DNA from: Symmachiella macrocystis
Lineage (GTDB): Bacteria > Planctomycetota > Planctomycetia > Planctomycetales > Planctomycetaceae
Assembly (NCBI RefSeq): GCF_007860075.1
Contig: NZ_SJPP01000001.1
Span: forward strand, 4,065,490 to 4,129,489
Length of the DNA stretch: 64,000 nt
Direction of reading: 5' to 3'
The translations under genes and the position numbers were made by a program. Below, one piece after another: positions 1-8,146 of this stretch (position 1 is the first letter of the stretch; every line of letters starts with the position of its first letter). The notes beneath the pieces are model-generated. The model was not told the origin of the DNA. It worked only from the letters and a program-made list of their open reading frames with translations, and made no database searches.

Positions 1-623
1 GGGGCAATGACAAAGGCTTGGTTTTCAATGGCGCGTGCGCGGAGCAATACCTCCCAGTGGTCGCAACCAGTTCCAAATGCAAATGCCGCCGGAACGGCGA
101 TCACGTCCGCCCGCCGATCGGCCAACGCGCGGAACAGTTCCGGAAAGCGGAGGTCGTAACAAATCGATTGTCCCAGCGTGAAGTCCGGCAATTGTGTACC
201 GACAATCTCTTCGCCCGGCATGACGAACTCCGATTCGCGGACAGTCACCCTGTCCGGAACGTCGACGTCGAATAAATGCCGTTTGCGATAGCAAGCCAAC
301 TGTCGGCCGTCGGGGCCGAACAGCAGACTGGTGTTGTAGATTTTCCCGGCAACCTCGGATTGCTCCGCGATGCTGCCGGCTAGCAGCGTAATGCCCAAGT
401 TCGCCGCCAATTCGCTCATCCGCCGACTCGTCGGCCCGGTGATCGGTTCCGCCTCAGCGACGACGGCTTCCCAGCGACCGATGCAATTGAATAATTCCGG
501 CAGTGCTACAAACGAAGCGCCGCGCTGTGCCGCTGCGGTGACAAGCCGCGCCGCTGTATCGACGTTTCGTGACTTCTCTTCAGTAGACTGCAGTTGCACA
601 ACAGCGGCAAGGATTTTAGTCAT
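1..623 (-). CDS. Carbon-nitrogen hydrolase (nitrilase family), 3' end cut by window
   Basis: Reading the minus strand from the ATG at 623 gives an open frame to the window edge (about 207 codons). It begins MTKILAAVVQLQST, the usual start of a Nit/omega-amidase type hydrolase. All three catalytic residues are visible in order: Glu in ALPELF, Lys in YRKRHLFD and Cys in SICYDLRFPELF. The family hydrolyses amides or nitriles of small molecules through the Glu-Lys-Cys triad in the cytoplasm. The fragment ends soon after the Cys motif (RARAIENQAFVIAP), so roughly the last quarter is missing. The closest likeness is to the Nit1/Nit2 deaminated-glutathione or omega-amidase group; the substrate is inference. 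Confidence 0.88.
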   Translation of the reverse strand, partial: MTKILAAVVQLQSTEEKSRNVDTAARLVTAAAQRGASFVALPELFNCIGRWEAVVAEAEPITGPTSRRMSELAANLGITLLAGSIAEQSEVAGKIYNTSLLFGPDGRQLACYRKRHLFDVDVPDRVTVRESEFVMPGEEIVGTQLPDFTLGQSICYDLRFPELFRALADRRADVIAVPAAFAFGTGCDHWEVLLRARAIENQAFVIA

Positions 624-883
624 AAGAGGCATTGCTCAGTCTGAAAGATAGAACGTTCCGCGTTTCGGCCGAGATTGTAGCACTTCGTCGGTGATCACCG
701 TAGAATGATCGATTGTGATCGCATCGTCCAGACCGAGCAGCGATTCGATGACAGCACAGAGGAAACAGTGATCAAATCCAGTGAACCTACCGTTACCAAA
801 GATCTCCCCAACCGACCGCTTGCGGTCGTGCGCGACGTGCCATGTAGGCTCTCGAAATAATACACAAATAAAGCGAATAGAAA

Positions 884-2080
884 ATGACTGAAAAACAGTG
901 GGTATTAACTGACGTCGCCGGTGGAATTTGGTTGGATGATTTTGACTTAGACCCCCAGGACGGACCATCTTTAGCCGGGGCGACGAATTGGTCGGTACAG
1001 AAACGAACCTTGCAGGGCGGGGTTTCGGCCGGGGTGGATGTGGTGGAGGTCGATAACGGACGTTTGACGATGTCGATTTTGCCGACCCGCGGCATGGGAC
1101 TCTGGAAAGGAGAGTGTGACGGACTGGCGTTGGGATGGAATTCTCCCGTCCCCCAACCGGTCAATCCGGCGTTCGTCAATCAATCCGACCGCAGTGGACT
1201 TGGGTGGTTGAGTGGATTCAACGAACTGCTGTGCCGCTGCGGGTTGTCGTCCAACGGCGCGCCCGGGACGGACGTGATTAAAAACAACGAGGGGAACCCC
1301 ACCGAAACGGAATTGACGCTGCACGGCAAAATCGCCAATACGCCCGCGCACCATGTCGCCGTTTCGATCTCCGATACGGATGCAGGCATGATTTCCGTAA
1401 CGGGCACGGTCGACGAAACGATGATGTTCGGCCCCAGTTTGCAGTTGGTCTCCACATTTTCGACGACCGCCGGCAGCAATTCGTTTTCGATCATCGACGA
1501 GGTGCGGAACCTGCAAGGGACGCCGGCGGAGTTGGAATTGCTGTACCACACGAATTTCGGGAAACCGTTGCTGGAAGAAGGAGCCCAATTGGTGGCTCCA
1601 ATTCTGGAAATGGCCCCCCGCGACGCCCACGCCGCCGCCGACATCGACAGCTACGACGTTTATTTGGGACCGACGGCTGGCTACGTGGAGCAATGCTATT
1701 TCTTCGAACTGGCCGCTGACGAAGCGGGGCAAACGCGCGTCTTACTGCGCAACCGGGCCGGGGATTGCGGACTGAGTATGCGTTATGCGAAAAGTCAACT
1801 TCCCTGGCTGACACAATGGAAATGCACACAACTCGATGCAGACGGGTATGTTACGGGGATTGAGCCGGGAACCGATTTCCCCAATCTCAAAACCTTTGAG
1901 CGCGAGCAAGGACGGGTGGTCGTCTTGCCCCCGGGGGGAAGCTACCAAGTTCGCATCGATTTTGAGATACACGGAACCGCCGAAGCAGTCGCCGCGACGG
2001 AACACGAAATCCGCGCCCTTCAGGAACATTTTGTCGCCAAGGTGCACCGTTCGCCGAACCCAAAGTACTGCGGCAGTTGA
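884..2080 (+). CDS. DUF4432 family, aldose-1-epimerase-like protein
   Basis: This 398-residue cytoplasmic protein has no signal peptide. The signature of the DUF4432 branch of the galactose mutarotase fold is present: LPTRGMGLWKGE near residue 67, GFNELLCRCGLSSNGAP near 112, LHGKIANTPAH near 145, and YHTNFGKPLLEEGA near 220. Such proteins bind a sugar in a beta-sandwich and are often encoded near sugar catabolism genes; no such neighbour is seen here. The ATG at 884 gives the family's usual length and no good Shine-Dalgarno sequence precedes it. Fold assignment is firm, but the precise substrate is unknown. Confidence 0.87.
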   Translation: MTEKQWVLTDVAGGIWLDDFDLDPQDGPSLAGATNWSVQKRTLQGGVSAGVDVVEVDNGRLTMSILPTRGMGLWKGECDGLALGWNSPVPQPVNPAFVNQSDRSGLGWLSGFNELLCRCGLSSNGAPGTDVIKNNEGNPTETELTLHGKIANTPAHHVAVSISDTDAGMISVTGTVDETMMFGPSLQLVSTFSTTAGSNSFSIIDEVRNLQGTPAELELLYHTNFGKPLLEEGAQLVAPILEMAPRDAHAAADIDSYDVYLGPTAGYVEQCYFFELAADEAGQTRVLLRNRAGDCGLSMRYAKSQLPWLTQWKCTQLDADGYVTGIEPGTDFPNLKTFEREQGRVVVLPPGGSYQVRIDFEIHGTAEAVAATEHEIRALQEHFVAKVHRSPNPKYCGS

Positions 2081-2585
2081 TGAACATAGCGGCGAGGGCA
2101 CAGGGTTGTTGGCGAGAAAAAGTGACAAATTCCTCGTCCTAGACCGGGGAATGGGGCGTATGTTGCTAGATTCGATACGGGAATATTTGCTATAGTCGCC
2201 GTACTTTCCCAATGACATTCTGGAGGCTGGCTCCCGTTTTTCGTGGTGATGTTGTGTAATCACCCACGGGGGCAAAGGTTTGTCTGCTCAACGAGCCTTT
2301 TCTGAAACCCATTTACATTTTTTCGTTCAATCGTCTGTCGGCTCACAATTTTGCGCGTTTCTTGAGGCGACTGCTGTCCGCGACGACGTTTCTCTCGACT
2401 CCCAATTGGTTGTTAAAAGTTGTTTCCCAGCATTTGGGAAGTCCAACCGTTGCAACGGGGATTTCCCACGGAAACCGAGAATATCGTTTTATCGACGGAC
2501 TTGCTTGGCAGTCGCGAAATTTCCGATGTGCATGCCTCCGTATGTTCCGCTCAAAAATTGTTGATGACGACAGTTAAGGATCTCC
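2081..2585 (+). other. Gene-free leader upstream of rpsA
   Basis: About 500 bases without a credible gene. A TATAGT hexamer at 2191-2196 could be a -10 box, with no well-spaced -35. Short open frames at 2280-2577 lack recognisable motifs and codon bias. The last bases (AAGGATCTCC before the ATG at 2586) give the ribosome binding site of rpsA. A long leader fits possible autoregulation of S1, but no specific structure was identified. Confidence 0.4.
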
Positions 2586-4601
2586 ATGGTCGACCGTAAT
2601 TTAATTCGTGAATTCAGTATTACCGACGACGAGTTTGAGTCGTATTTTGACACGGCGTTGCAAGAAGGCGAGGATGATTCTCAGGAGATCGATGCGATCT
2701 ACCGTGAGATGCCCTCCTACGAAACCGGAAGCATCCTGACCGGCGTCGTGCTGCGTCAAGAAGGCACCGACGTCTTGGTCGATGTCGGATATAAAAGCGA
2801 AGGCATTGTCCCGGGCAATGAATGGGACGCGGACGAAGATTTCCCCCAACCGGGCGATTCCATCGAAGTCCTCCTGGAAGAAGTCGAGGACGAGATGGGC
2901 ATGGTCCTGCTTTCCAAACGGAAAGCGGACCGGATTCGTGATTGGGAAAAGGTCATTTCCAAGCACGAGGAAAACGACATTGTCACCGGCAAAGTGGTAC
3001 GCAAAATCAAAGGCGGATTGCTGGTCAATATCGGCGTCAACGTCTTTTTGCCGGCCAGTCAGGTCGACATCCGCCGTCCTTCGGATATCGGCGATTACAT
3101 CGGCCGCACTGTGCAGTGCATGATTCTCAAGATCGACGAAACCCGCCGCAATATCGTGGTTTCGCGGCGTAAACTGATCGAAGATCAGCGTCAAGAAATG
3201 AAGCGGAGCCTGTTGTCTCGGATCGAAGTCGGACAAATCCGTCGCGGTGTGGTCAAAAACATCGCCGACTTTGGAGCGTTCGTCGACCTGGGCGGCATCG
3301 ATGGTTTGTTGCACATCACGGACATCACCTGGGCCCGTATCAATCACCCGTCGGAAAAACTGTCGATCGACGACGAGATCGACGTCATGATTCTGAATGT
3401 CGATACCGAACGCGAAAAAATCGCACTGGGTCTGAAGCAGAAAGAACCCAGCCCGTGGGACGCGGTCGAAGAACGTTATCCGGTCGGCGACAAAGTCTCC
3501 GGCGAAGTTGTCAACGTGATGACCTACGGAGCGTTTGTGAAACTGGAAGATGGTATCGAAGGTTTGGTGCACATCAGCGAGATGTCCTGGACTAAGCGGA
3601 TCAATCACCCCAACGACCTGGTCCATATCGGCGACATCGTCGATGTGATGGTTTTGGGGATCAACAAGGAGAAAAAGGAAATCTCCTTGGGTATGAAACA
3701 GACGACTCCCAACCCCTGGGACGAAGTCGCCGCCAAATACCCGCCCGGTGCCAACATCGACGGAACCGTGCGGAATCTCACCAATTATGGTGCGTTTATC
3801 GAAATCGAAGAGGGGATCGACGGGCTGTTGCACATCAGCGACATGTCTTGGACCCGCAAAATTTCGCATGCTAGCGAAATGCTGCAAAAAGGGGACTCGA
3901 TCAAATGTCAGGTCATTTCAGTGGACCAAGAGCGGAAACGGATCGCCTTGGGACTGAAGCAACTGGAAGAGGACCCGTGGGAAAAAGACATCCCCGACCG
4001 TTTCCAACCGGGATCGATCGTACAAGGCAAAGTCACCAAGCTCACCAACTTTGGTGTGTTTGTCGAATTGGAAGACAACCTGGAAGGCTTGTTGCACGTT
4101 TCGGAATTGGCTGATCATAAGGTCGAAAATCCTGAAGACGTGGTGAAAGTCGGTGAGGACATCGAAGTTCGCATTCTGCGTGTCGATACGGCTGATCGCA
4201 AGATCGGCTTGAGCCGCAAACTTTCTGAGGAAGAAGAGCAAGCCGCTGCTGCCGACGGAGGCACCGAAGGTGGCGCCACCGCTGGTGATTCGGCCGCTAT
4301 ACGCGAACCGCTCAAAGGCGGCATCGGCGGCGGACAAGGTCCGTTGTTCTCAATGGATTCGCCCGAAGCCGAAACGGCGACGGCCGAAGCTGCCACTGAG
4401 GAAGCTGCCACCGAAGAACCTGCCACCGAAGAACCTGCCACCGAAGAACCTGCCACCGAAGAACCTGCCACCGAAGAACCTGCTGCGGAAGAAGCAACGA
4501 CCGAGGAACCCGTCGCTGAGACGGCCGAAGCGGAAGCTACGGATACTGACGCCGAAGAAGCCCCTGCCGAGGAAGCCGAAGAAAAACCGGTGACCGAGTA
4601 G
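2586..4601 (+). CDS. rpsA: 30S ribosomal protein S1, with long acidic tail
   Basis: This 671-residue protein has six S1 RNA-binding domains at roughly 48-117, 132-200, 216-284, 301-370, 388-457 and 475-545. Each shows the typical core, for example GAFVDLGGIDGLLHITDITW and GAFVKLEDGIEGLVHISEMSW. It brings mRNA to the 30S subunit and melts structured leaders. The last 120 residues are a low-complexity Glu/Ala/Thr/Pro tail containing TEEPA repeats, longer than in proteobacterial S1. AAGGA lies just upstream of the ATG at 2586. The gene is single, followed by a strong terminator at 4691. The family assignment is certain; the tail's role is unknown. Confidence 0.97.
   Translation: MVDRNLIREFSITDDEFESYFDTALQEGEDDSQEIDAIYREMPSYETGSILTGVVLRQEGTDVLVDVGYKSEGIVPGNEWDADEDFPQPGDSIEVLLEEVEDEMGMVLLSKRKADRIRDWEKVISKHEENDIVTGKVVRKIKGGLLVNIGVNVFLPASQVDIRRPSDIGDYIGRTVQCMILKIDETRRNIVVSRRKLIEDQRQEMKRSLLSRIEVGQIRRGVVKNIADFGAFVDLGGIDGLLHITDITWARINHPSEKLSIDDEIDVMILNVDTEREKIALGLKQKEPSPWDAVEERYPVGDKVSGEVVNVMTYGAFVKLEDGIEGLVHISEMSWTKRINHPNDLVHIGDIVDVMVLGINKEKKEISLGMKQTTPNPWDEVAAKYPPGANIDGTVRNLTNYGAFIEIEEGIDGLLHISDMSWTRKISHASEMLQKGDSIKCQVISVDQERKRIALGLKQLEEDPWEKDIPDRFQPGSIVQGKVTKLTNFGVFVELEDNLEGLLHVSELADHKVENPEDVVKVGEDIEVRILRVDTADRKIGLSRKLSEEEEQAAAADGGTEGGATAGDSAAIREPLKGGIGGGQGPLFSMDSPEAETATAEAATEEAATEEPATEEPATEEPATEEPATEEPAAEEATTEEPVAETAEAEATDTDAEEAPAEEAEEKPVTE
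4407..4481 (+). repeat. Five perfect 15-bp tandem repeats inside rpsA
   Basis: The unit gccaccgaagaacct occurs five times head to tail without a mismatch and encodes (ATEEP)5 in the acidic tail of S1. The frame is kept because the unit is a multiple of three, so copy-number change by slippage would alter tail length without breaking the gene. Confidence 0.95.
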
Positions 4602-4690
4602 GACAAACCCGAATACTCAAAGTGAATGTCGATTCAATTTTTGGTTTCGACGTTTCACTGTCGGGTTTTAGGAACAGCAATTGATAAGAA

Positions 4691-4726
4691 ACTCGTGGCC
4701 GCCTGAGTGCGGCCACGAGTTTTTTT
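4691..4726 (+). terminator. Rho-independent terminator after rpsA
   Basis: A 12-bp perfect stem (actcgtggccgc / gcggccacgagt) with a 6-base loop is followed directly by a T tract. Confidence 0.95.
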
Positions 4727-5152
4727 CGTAAAAAGCTGCAAATTGCGAGCACCTCCCCGCGTCGATGACTGAAGTCACTTGGTCCCCCTCGATCCGCGCC
4801 CATCTAACCGTCAGAACATCTCTGGTCCACACTGCCCAGCATGAGAGGCCGTTATTATTGCGCCACGTGATTCGCACAATGACGGCGAAGGGATCTCCAG
4901 AGGCTTTCTAGTTCAGCTATCCCAAATCCCAGGCCGATAACTCAAAACGGCGAACGTTCCGTTACCGGTATTGGATGAATGTTTAACGGTACGTATCAGC
5001 CCGCCGCCAAAGCGGAGAATCGTCGCAGGTGTTCTAAACGGTCGTTTGGAACGCACGCTCTTCCGCAGAGGGTGGTCCGGCGCATGGAATGCGAATGAGC
5101 CACAGGATTGTCCGGCAATATCGTGATCTTCCACTCGACTCGCAGAATCAAT
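4727..5152. other. Gene-free spacer before the sigma factor gene
   Basis: About 425 bases between the rpsA terminator and the sigma factor start. No convincing coding frame or RNA was seen. A TTG start at 5108 would extend the sigma factor by 15 residues. Confidence 0.4.
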
Positions 5153-6010
5153 ATGAAAACCGACATAGAATCTACAAAAAAAACGCGACGTCGATCTTCT
5201 TCGGCCGTGCAAAGTCCGTTGGAGACTTACCTCCGCGAGATCAACGAAACCTCGTTGCTCACCGCGCAAGAGGAGAAGGACCTGGCTTATCGGATTGCGG
5301 AATCCGATACCGAAGCCCGGGACCGCATGGTACGGGCCAACTTGCGGCTGGTGGTGAATATCGCCCGCAGTTACACCGGTAAGGGCCTGCCGCTGCCTGA
5401 CCTGATCGAAGAGGGCAACCTGGGATTGCTCCGCGCCGTAGAAGGGTTCGACCCGGAAATGGGAACGCGGTTTAGCACCTATGCCAGTTATTGGATCAAA
5501 CAATCCATCAAACGGGCTTTGGTCAATTCGGCCAAGACGATTCGCATCCCCGCTTATATGGTGGAATTGCTTTCCAAGTGGCGTCGCTCATCGGCCCGAC
5601 TTCAAGATGAGTTAAAACGGACACCGACAGCTGAGGAAATCGCGAAGGATCTGGATATCCCCAAGAAGAAATTGGGGATCGTGAAAAAAGCGATTCAACT
5701 CTACAACAACAACCCGCAAACCGACCAAACCGACGGGGGCTGGTCACTCGGTGAAATGATCGCCGATGAGCGGACCAAAGGTCCCGAAGCGGAACTGGTC
5801 GATAGCGACAACCTGCGCCACGTTTTTGAAATGCTCGAAAAAATGGACGATCGCGAATCCACAATCCTCCGCATGCGATTCGGCCTCGACGACGGCGAAC
5901 CACGCACGCTCAAAGAAATCGGCGAAACATTGGGGCTGACCCGCGAACGCGTGCGGCAAATCGAAAGCGAATCGCTAGCGAAACTAGCAACCGGCTTAGC
6001 TGTCGATTGA
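5153..6010 (+). CDS. RNA polymerase sigma factor, RpoD/SigA-like (sigma-70 group)
   Basis: This 285-residue sigma-70 family protein has region 1.2 (SPLETYLREINETSLL), region 2 (DLIEEGNLGLLRAVEGFDP, FSTYASYWIKQSIKRAL), region 3 (TPTAEEIAKDLDIP) and region 4 (ESTILRMRFGLDDGE, TLKEIGETLGLTRERVRQ). It lacks the long region 1.1 of a classical RpoD, so it is a compact primary-like or group 2 sigma factor that directs RNA polymerase to -35/-10 promoters. I chose the ATG at 5153, where residue similarity begins; a TTG at 5108 would add 15 residues. A terminator follows at 6041. Confidence 0.92.
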   Translation: MKTDIESTKKTRRRSSSAVQSPLETYLREINETSLLTAQEEKDLAYRIAESDTEARDRMVRANLRLVVNIARSYTGKGLPLPDLIEEGNLGLLRAVEGFDPEMGTRFSTYASYWIKQSIKRALVNSAKTIRIPAYMVELLSKWRRSSARLQDELKRTPTAEEIAKDLDIPKKKLGIVKKAIQLYNNNPQTDQTDGGWSLGEMIADERTKGPEAELVDSDNLRHVFEMLEKMDDRESTILRMRFGLDDGEPRTLKEIGETLGLTRERVRQIESESLAKLATGLAVD

Positions 6011-6040
6011 TGCCCGGCCAGCCCAATCAAATCCACATCC

Positions 6041-6064
6041 CCCCGGAATGTCCGGGGTTTTTTT
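6041..6064 (+). terminator. Terminator after the sigma factor gene
   Basis: Stem ccccgga / tccgggg with a 3-base loop (atg), followed by seven T. Confidence 0.9.
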
Positions 6065-6178
6065 GTGCGCCGGCGACGCCTCCCCAGGTATTTTAAAAAA
6101 TGTCGCAATTTCCGTGAACCAATTGCCGCGCTGTGCGTCTTAGGTTTCAGAGGCAGTGAAAACCAATTCATTGCCTGC

Positions 6179-6325
6179 ATGAAAACACAAGATAACGCGA
6201 TTTATTTGCCAACGAGCCAAACGATGTCTTACCTAAAACCAAGTTTTCACCGCGAACCCGAGATGGACCAACAGTCGATCGCCTGCCCGGCGAATATGCT
6301 GACCGTCTATCCGTTGCGCACGTGA
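6179..6325 (+). CDS. Possible small protein (48 aa) or non-coding RNA with own terminator
   Basis: An ATG at 6179 opens a 48-codon frame (MKTQDNAIYLP ... VYPLRT) that ends just before a strong terminator at 6360. No known domain and no strong ribosome binding site were recognised. It lies alone between the sigma factor terminator and the first tRNA. Because the segment has a terminator of its own it is probably transcribed, but it could equally be a small RNA. An unrelated hairpin (ggagagactctcc, 6343-6355) lies just before the terminator. Confidence 0.35.
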   Translation: MKTQDNAIYLPTSQTMSYLKPSFHREPEMDQQSIACPANMLTVYPLRT

Positions 6326-6359
6326 CACCTGGTTTTGATTGTGGGAGAGACTCTCCATA

Positions 6360-6393
6360 GCCCGGTGTCACAAACGCGACACCGGGCTTTTTT
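6360..6393 (+). terminator. Strong terminator just before the tRNA array
   Basis: Ten-bp perfect stem (gcccggtgtc / gacaccgggc), 8-base loop, then six T. It ends whatever is transcribed from 6065-6359. Confidence 0.93.
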
Positions 6394-6443
6394 CGTTTCA
6401 AAATTTTGAGCAAGGCAACGGACAGTCGTACACCACACAACCC

Positions 6444-6515
6444 GGGTCGGTAGCTGAGACGGCATAGCGGCGGTCTGAAGAACCGCAGACGAGGATTCGA
6501 GCGCCTCCCGACCCA
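6444..6515 (+). tRNA. tRNA-Phe (GAA), atypical
   Basis: Acceptor GGGTCGG/CCGACCC pairs perfectly. Anticodon stem GCGGT/ACCGC holds loop CTGAAGA (anticodon GAA). The T arm has a mismatch at 53-61 (A opposite G) and the D arm is weak. No CCA is encoded. First gene of the array. Confidence 0.75.
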
Positions 6516-6552
6516 CCTATTTTGCAGAGTGGCCACTGACCACTTAATAAAA

Positions 6553-6623
6553 GCTCCGTTCGTCTAATGGCAGGATCGTGGTTTTTCAGTCCGCAGGCGG
6601 GGGTTCGATTCCCCTACGGAGTA
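6553..6623 (+). tRNA. tRNA-Glu (TTC)
   Basis: Acceptor GCTCCGT/ACGGAGT, D arm of the Glu type (GTCTAATGGCAGGAT), anticodon loop TTTTCAG, T loop TTCGATT. No encoded CCA. A T run follows the gene directly. Confidence 0.85.
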
Positions 6624-6634
6624 TTTTTTTGTGG

Positions 6635-6711
6635 GTTTCAAAACCCTCTGGCACATGCGGCTCAATTTTAGGGTTGGAATGTTTAGAACAACCGCAGCCA
6701 GGTTTTGAAAC
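6635..6711. repeat. 77-bp element with GTTTCAAAACC ends (copy 1)
   Basis: An 11-bp perfect terminal inverted repeat (GTTTCAAAACC at 6635-6645, its complement at 6701-6711) is extended internally by TGGC/GCCA. Related elements of similar size lie at 17693 and 35764. It sits between two tRNA genes just after a T run. Confidence 0.8.
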
Positions 6712-6751
6712 GGGAGTGATTGAGTCTCGTTTTGTTTCGCGAGACCAACAG

Positions 6752-6823
6752 CGGGATGTAGGGGAACGGTACCCCACGTGGTTTGGGACCACGTAGTCGT
6801 CGGTTCGACTCCGACCGTCCCGA
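6752..6823 (+). tRNA. tRNA-Pro (TGG)
   Basis: Acceptor CGGGATG/CGTCCCG, D stem GGGG/CCCC, anticodon stem CGTGG/CCACG with loop TTTGGGA, T arm GTCGG/CCGAC with loop TTCGACT. No encoded CCA. Confidence 0.92.
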
Positions 6824-6893
6824 TTATTGACATTGATCTGGAGAAACCCAATGACACACCTTCGTTATAAACACCGGCACCACACTCACATTC

Positions 6894-6965
6894 GAGGTCG
6901 TGGTGTAACGGCAGCATCCCTGGCTTTTAACCAGGTGGGTGGGGGTTCGAAACCCTCCGGCCTCA
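6894..6965 (+). tRNA. tRNA-Lys (TTT)
   Basis: Acceptor GAGGTCG/CGGCCTC, anticodon stem CCTGG/CCAGG with loop CTTTTAA, T loop TTCGAAA, discriminator A. No encoded CCA. Confidence 0.9.
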
Positions 6966-7021
6966 CTTAAATCGAATCATAATGTTCTGACGCTGCTCTT
7001 TGGCAATTCACTCCACAACAA

Positions 7022-7092
7022 GCGCCCATGATGTAGCGGAAGCCTACCGCCTTGCCATGGCGGAAGCGCGGGTTCAATTCCCGCTGGGCGCT
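7022..7092 (+). tRNA. tRNA-Gly (GCC)
   Basis: Acceptor GCGCCCA/TGGGCGC, anticodon stem CCGCC/GGCGG with loop TTGCCAT, T loop TTCAATT, discriminator T as usual for Gly. No encoded CCA. Confidence 0.9.
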
Positions 7093-7117
7093 CTCTGTAG
7101 TTCGTGTTGAAATTCAA

Positions 7118-7191
7118 CAGGACGTGGGAAAGTTTGGTAATCCGCGTGCCTCGGGCGCACGAGATCGTCGGTTCAAATCCGACCGTCCTGA
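7118..7191 (+). tRNA. tRNA-Pro (CGG)
   Basis: Acceptor CAGGACG/CGTCCTG perfect, anticodon stem CGTGC/GCACG with loop CTCGGGC, T arm GTCGG/CCGAC. Second Pro isoacceptor of the array. No encoded CCA. Confidence 0.9.
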
Positions 7192-7205
7192 CTCGAAAAA
7201 ACTAT

Positions 7206-7280
7206 TGCGGTGGGGCCTGTGTTGGTACGGGCGGGCGGCTGTTAACTGTCACGACGCAGGTTCGATTCCTGCCACCGCAG
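7206..7280 (+). tRNA. tRNA-Asn (GTT)
   Basis: Acceptor TGCGGTG/CACCGCA perfect, anticodon loop CTGTTAA on a stem with two G-T pairs, T arm GCAGG/CCTGC. Only 14 bases separate it from the preceding tRNA. No encoded CCA. Confidence 0.88.
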
Positions 7281-7297
7281 CTTTTATTCAGTAGGTA

Positions 7298-7415
7298 GGT
7301 AGTAGGCAGATAAAGAGTGGCCAGTAGCCAGAAATGTGGGGGAAGCCAAACGGCGGTTAATTGCCAACCCTACAGCCTTCGTCCTCACCCCTGTCCCCTC
7401 AAGCCTCAAGCCTTT
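7298..7415. repeat. Array spacer repeat, copy 1
   Basis: Contains the shared blocks gagtggccagtagccag, ccaaacggcggtta, gccaaccctac and cctcaagcctcaagcc. Those blocks recur in the same order, on either strand, between other tRNA genes of the array. Confidence 0.8.
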
Positions 7416-7420
7416 CCCAA

Positions 7421-7495
7421 TGCGGGGTAGTTTCTGCTGGTAGAAATACGTGGCTTTGAACCACGTGTCCGCAGGTTCGATTCCTGCCCCCGCAA
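7421..7495 (+). tRNA. tRNA-Gln (TTG)
   Basis: Acceptor TGCGGGG/CCCCGCA perfect, D arm TAGTTTCTGCTGGTAGAAA, anticodon stem CGTGG/CCACG with loop CTTTGAA, T arm GCAGG/CCTGC. No encoded CCA. Confidence 0.92.
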
Positions 7496-7502
7496 TTTTG
7501 GA

Positions 7503-7645
7503 AAAGAGTGGCCAGTGGTCGGTGGCCAGTGGCTAGAGATACGGGGGGAAACCAAACGGCAATTGAATGCCAACCCTACGGCCTAAGGTCTAAAGCCTAC
7601 GGCTTCTTTCCCTCACGCCTGTCGCCTCAAGCCTCAGGCCTACCC
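7503..7645. repeat. Array spacer repeat, copy 2
   Basis: Same orientation as copy 1: gagtggccagtggtcggtgg, then ccaaacggcaatt, gccaaccctacgg, a block of tagac/taggct-like short words, and cctcaagcctcagg. Confidence 0.8.
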
Positions 7646-7648
7646 CAA

Positions 7649-7721
7649 AGTCCTGTGGCCTAGCGGCGAAGGCGGCTCTTTTACACGGAGCGGATCGAGG
7701 GTTCGAGTCCCTCCAGGACTA
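7649..7721 (+). tRNA. tRNA-Val (TAC)
   Basis: Acceptor AGTCCTG/CAGGACT perfect, D arm GGCCTAGCGGCGAAGGC, anticodon stem GCTCT/GGAGC with loop TTTACAC, T loop TTCGAGT. No encoded CCA. Confidence 0.88.
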
Positions 7722-7760
7722 CTTGTCATCGGTTTTGAAACTTATTGGTGTGAATTGCAC

Positions 7761-7834
7761 GCCCAGATACGCCAATCGGAAGAGCGGCTCGGTTTAAACC
7801 CGAGCGATTGTGAGTTCGAATCTCACTCTGGGTA
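7761..7834 (+). tRNA. tRNA with anticodon TAA (Leu) but no long variable arm
   Basis: Acceptor GCCCAGA/TCTGGGT, anticodon stem CTCGG/CCGAG with loop TTTAAAC, T arm GTGAG/CTCAC. The anticodon TAA reads the Leu codon TTA, yet the variable region is only a few bases (CGATT) where bacterial tRNA-Leu has a long extra arm. Its D arm resembles that of the tRNA at 7991. Confidence 0.75.
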
Positions 7835-7881
7835 AATAACAGAGTTGGAAATTATCCAACCCCTGATTTTCAGACAAACAA

Positions 7882-7956
7882 GTCTCCGTAGAGCAGTCCG
7901 GAGTGCTCGCCACCCTGTCACGGTGGAGGTCGTGGGTTCGAATCCCATCGGAGACG
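7882..7956 (+). tRNA. tRNA-Asp (GTC)
   Basis: Acceptor GTCTCCG/CGGAGAC perfect, anticodon stem CCACC/GGTGG with loop CTGTCAC, T loop TTCGAAT, discriminator G as expected for Asp. No encoded CCA. Confidence 0.92.
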
Positions 7957-7990
7957 CTTTTGATCAGCAGCAAATGGCCTAGCAGTAAAT

Positions 7991-8067
7991 GGCACGGTAC
8001 GCAAACGGAAAAGCGGCGAAGCTCAAACCTTCGTGATCGTCTGTGGGTTCGACTCCCACCCGTGCTA
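7991..8067 (+). tRNA. tRNA with anticodon CAA (Leu), short variable region
   Basis: Acceptor GGCACGG/CCGTGCT, anticodon stem CGAAG/CTTCG with loop CTCAAAC, T arm GTGGG/CCCAC. The anticodon CAA reads Leu TTG, but only about nine bases lie between the anticodon and T arms with no stem. Its D arm (TACGCAAACGGAAAAGCGG) is close to that of the tRNA at 7761, so the two are likely related. Confidence 0.75.
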
Positions 8068-8146
8068 CTCCGCAACACCTTTCGATGTAGAACGATTGAT
8101 CATCCCACCAAAACTTATTGCTGCAGGCCATTAACAAAAAGTTTTA

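Noticed and set aside
2280-2577. Small frames in the rpsA leader
   Set aside because: No ribosome binding site, no conserved motif, and overlapping alternatives in two frames.
2601-3887. Long 428-codon open frame antisense to rpsA
   Set aside because: It lies wholly inside the S1 gene and has no domain likeness; its composition (Asp, Phe, Val rich) is what the reverse frame of S1 codons gives.
6065-6359. Considered 6S RNA or tmRNA for the orphan transcript
   Set aside because: No tRNA-like end for tmRNA and no long central-bulge hairpin for 6S could be found by eye.
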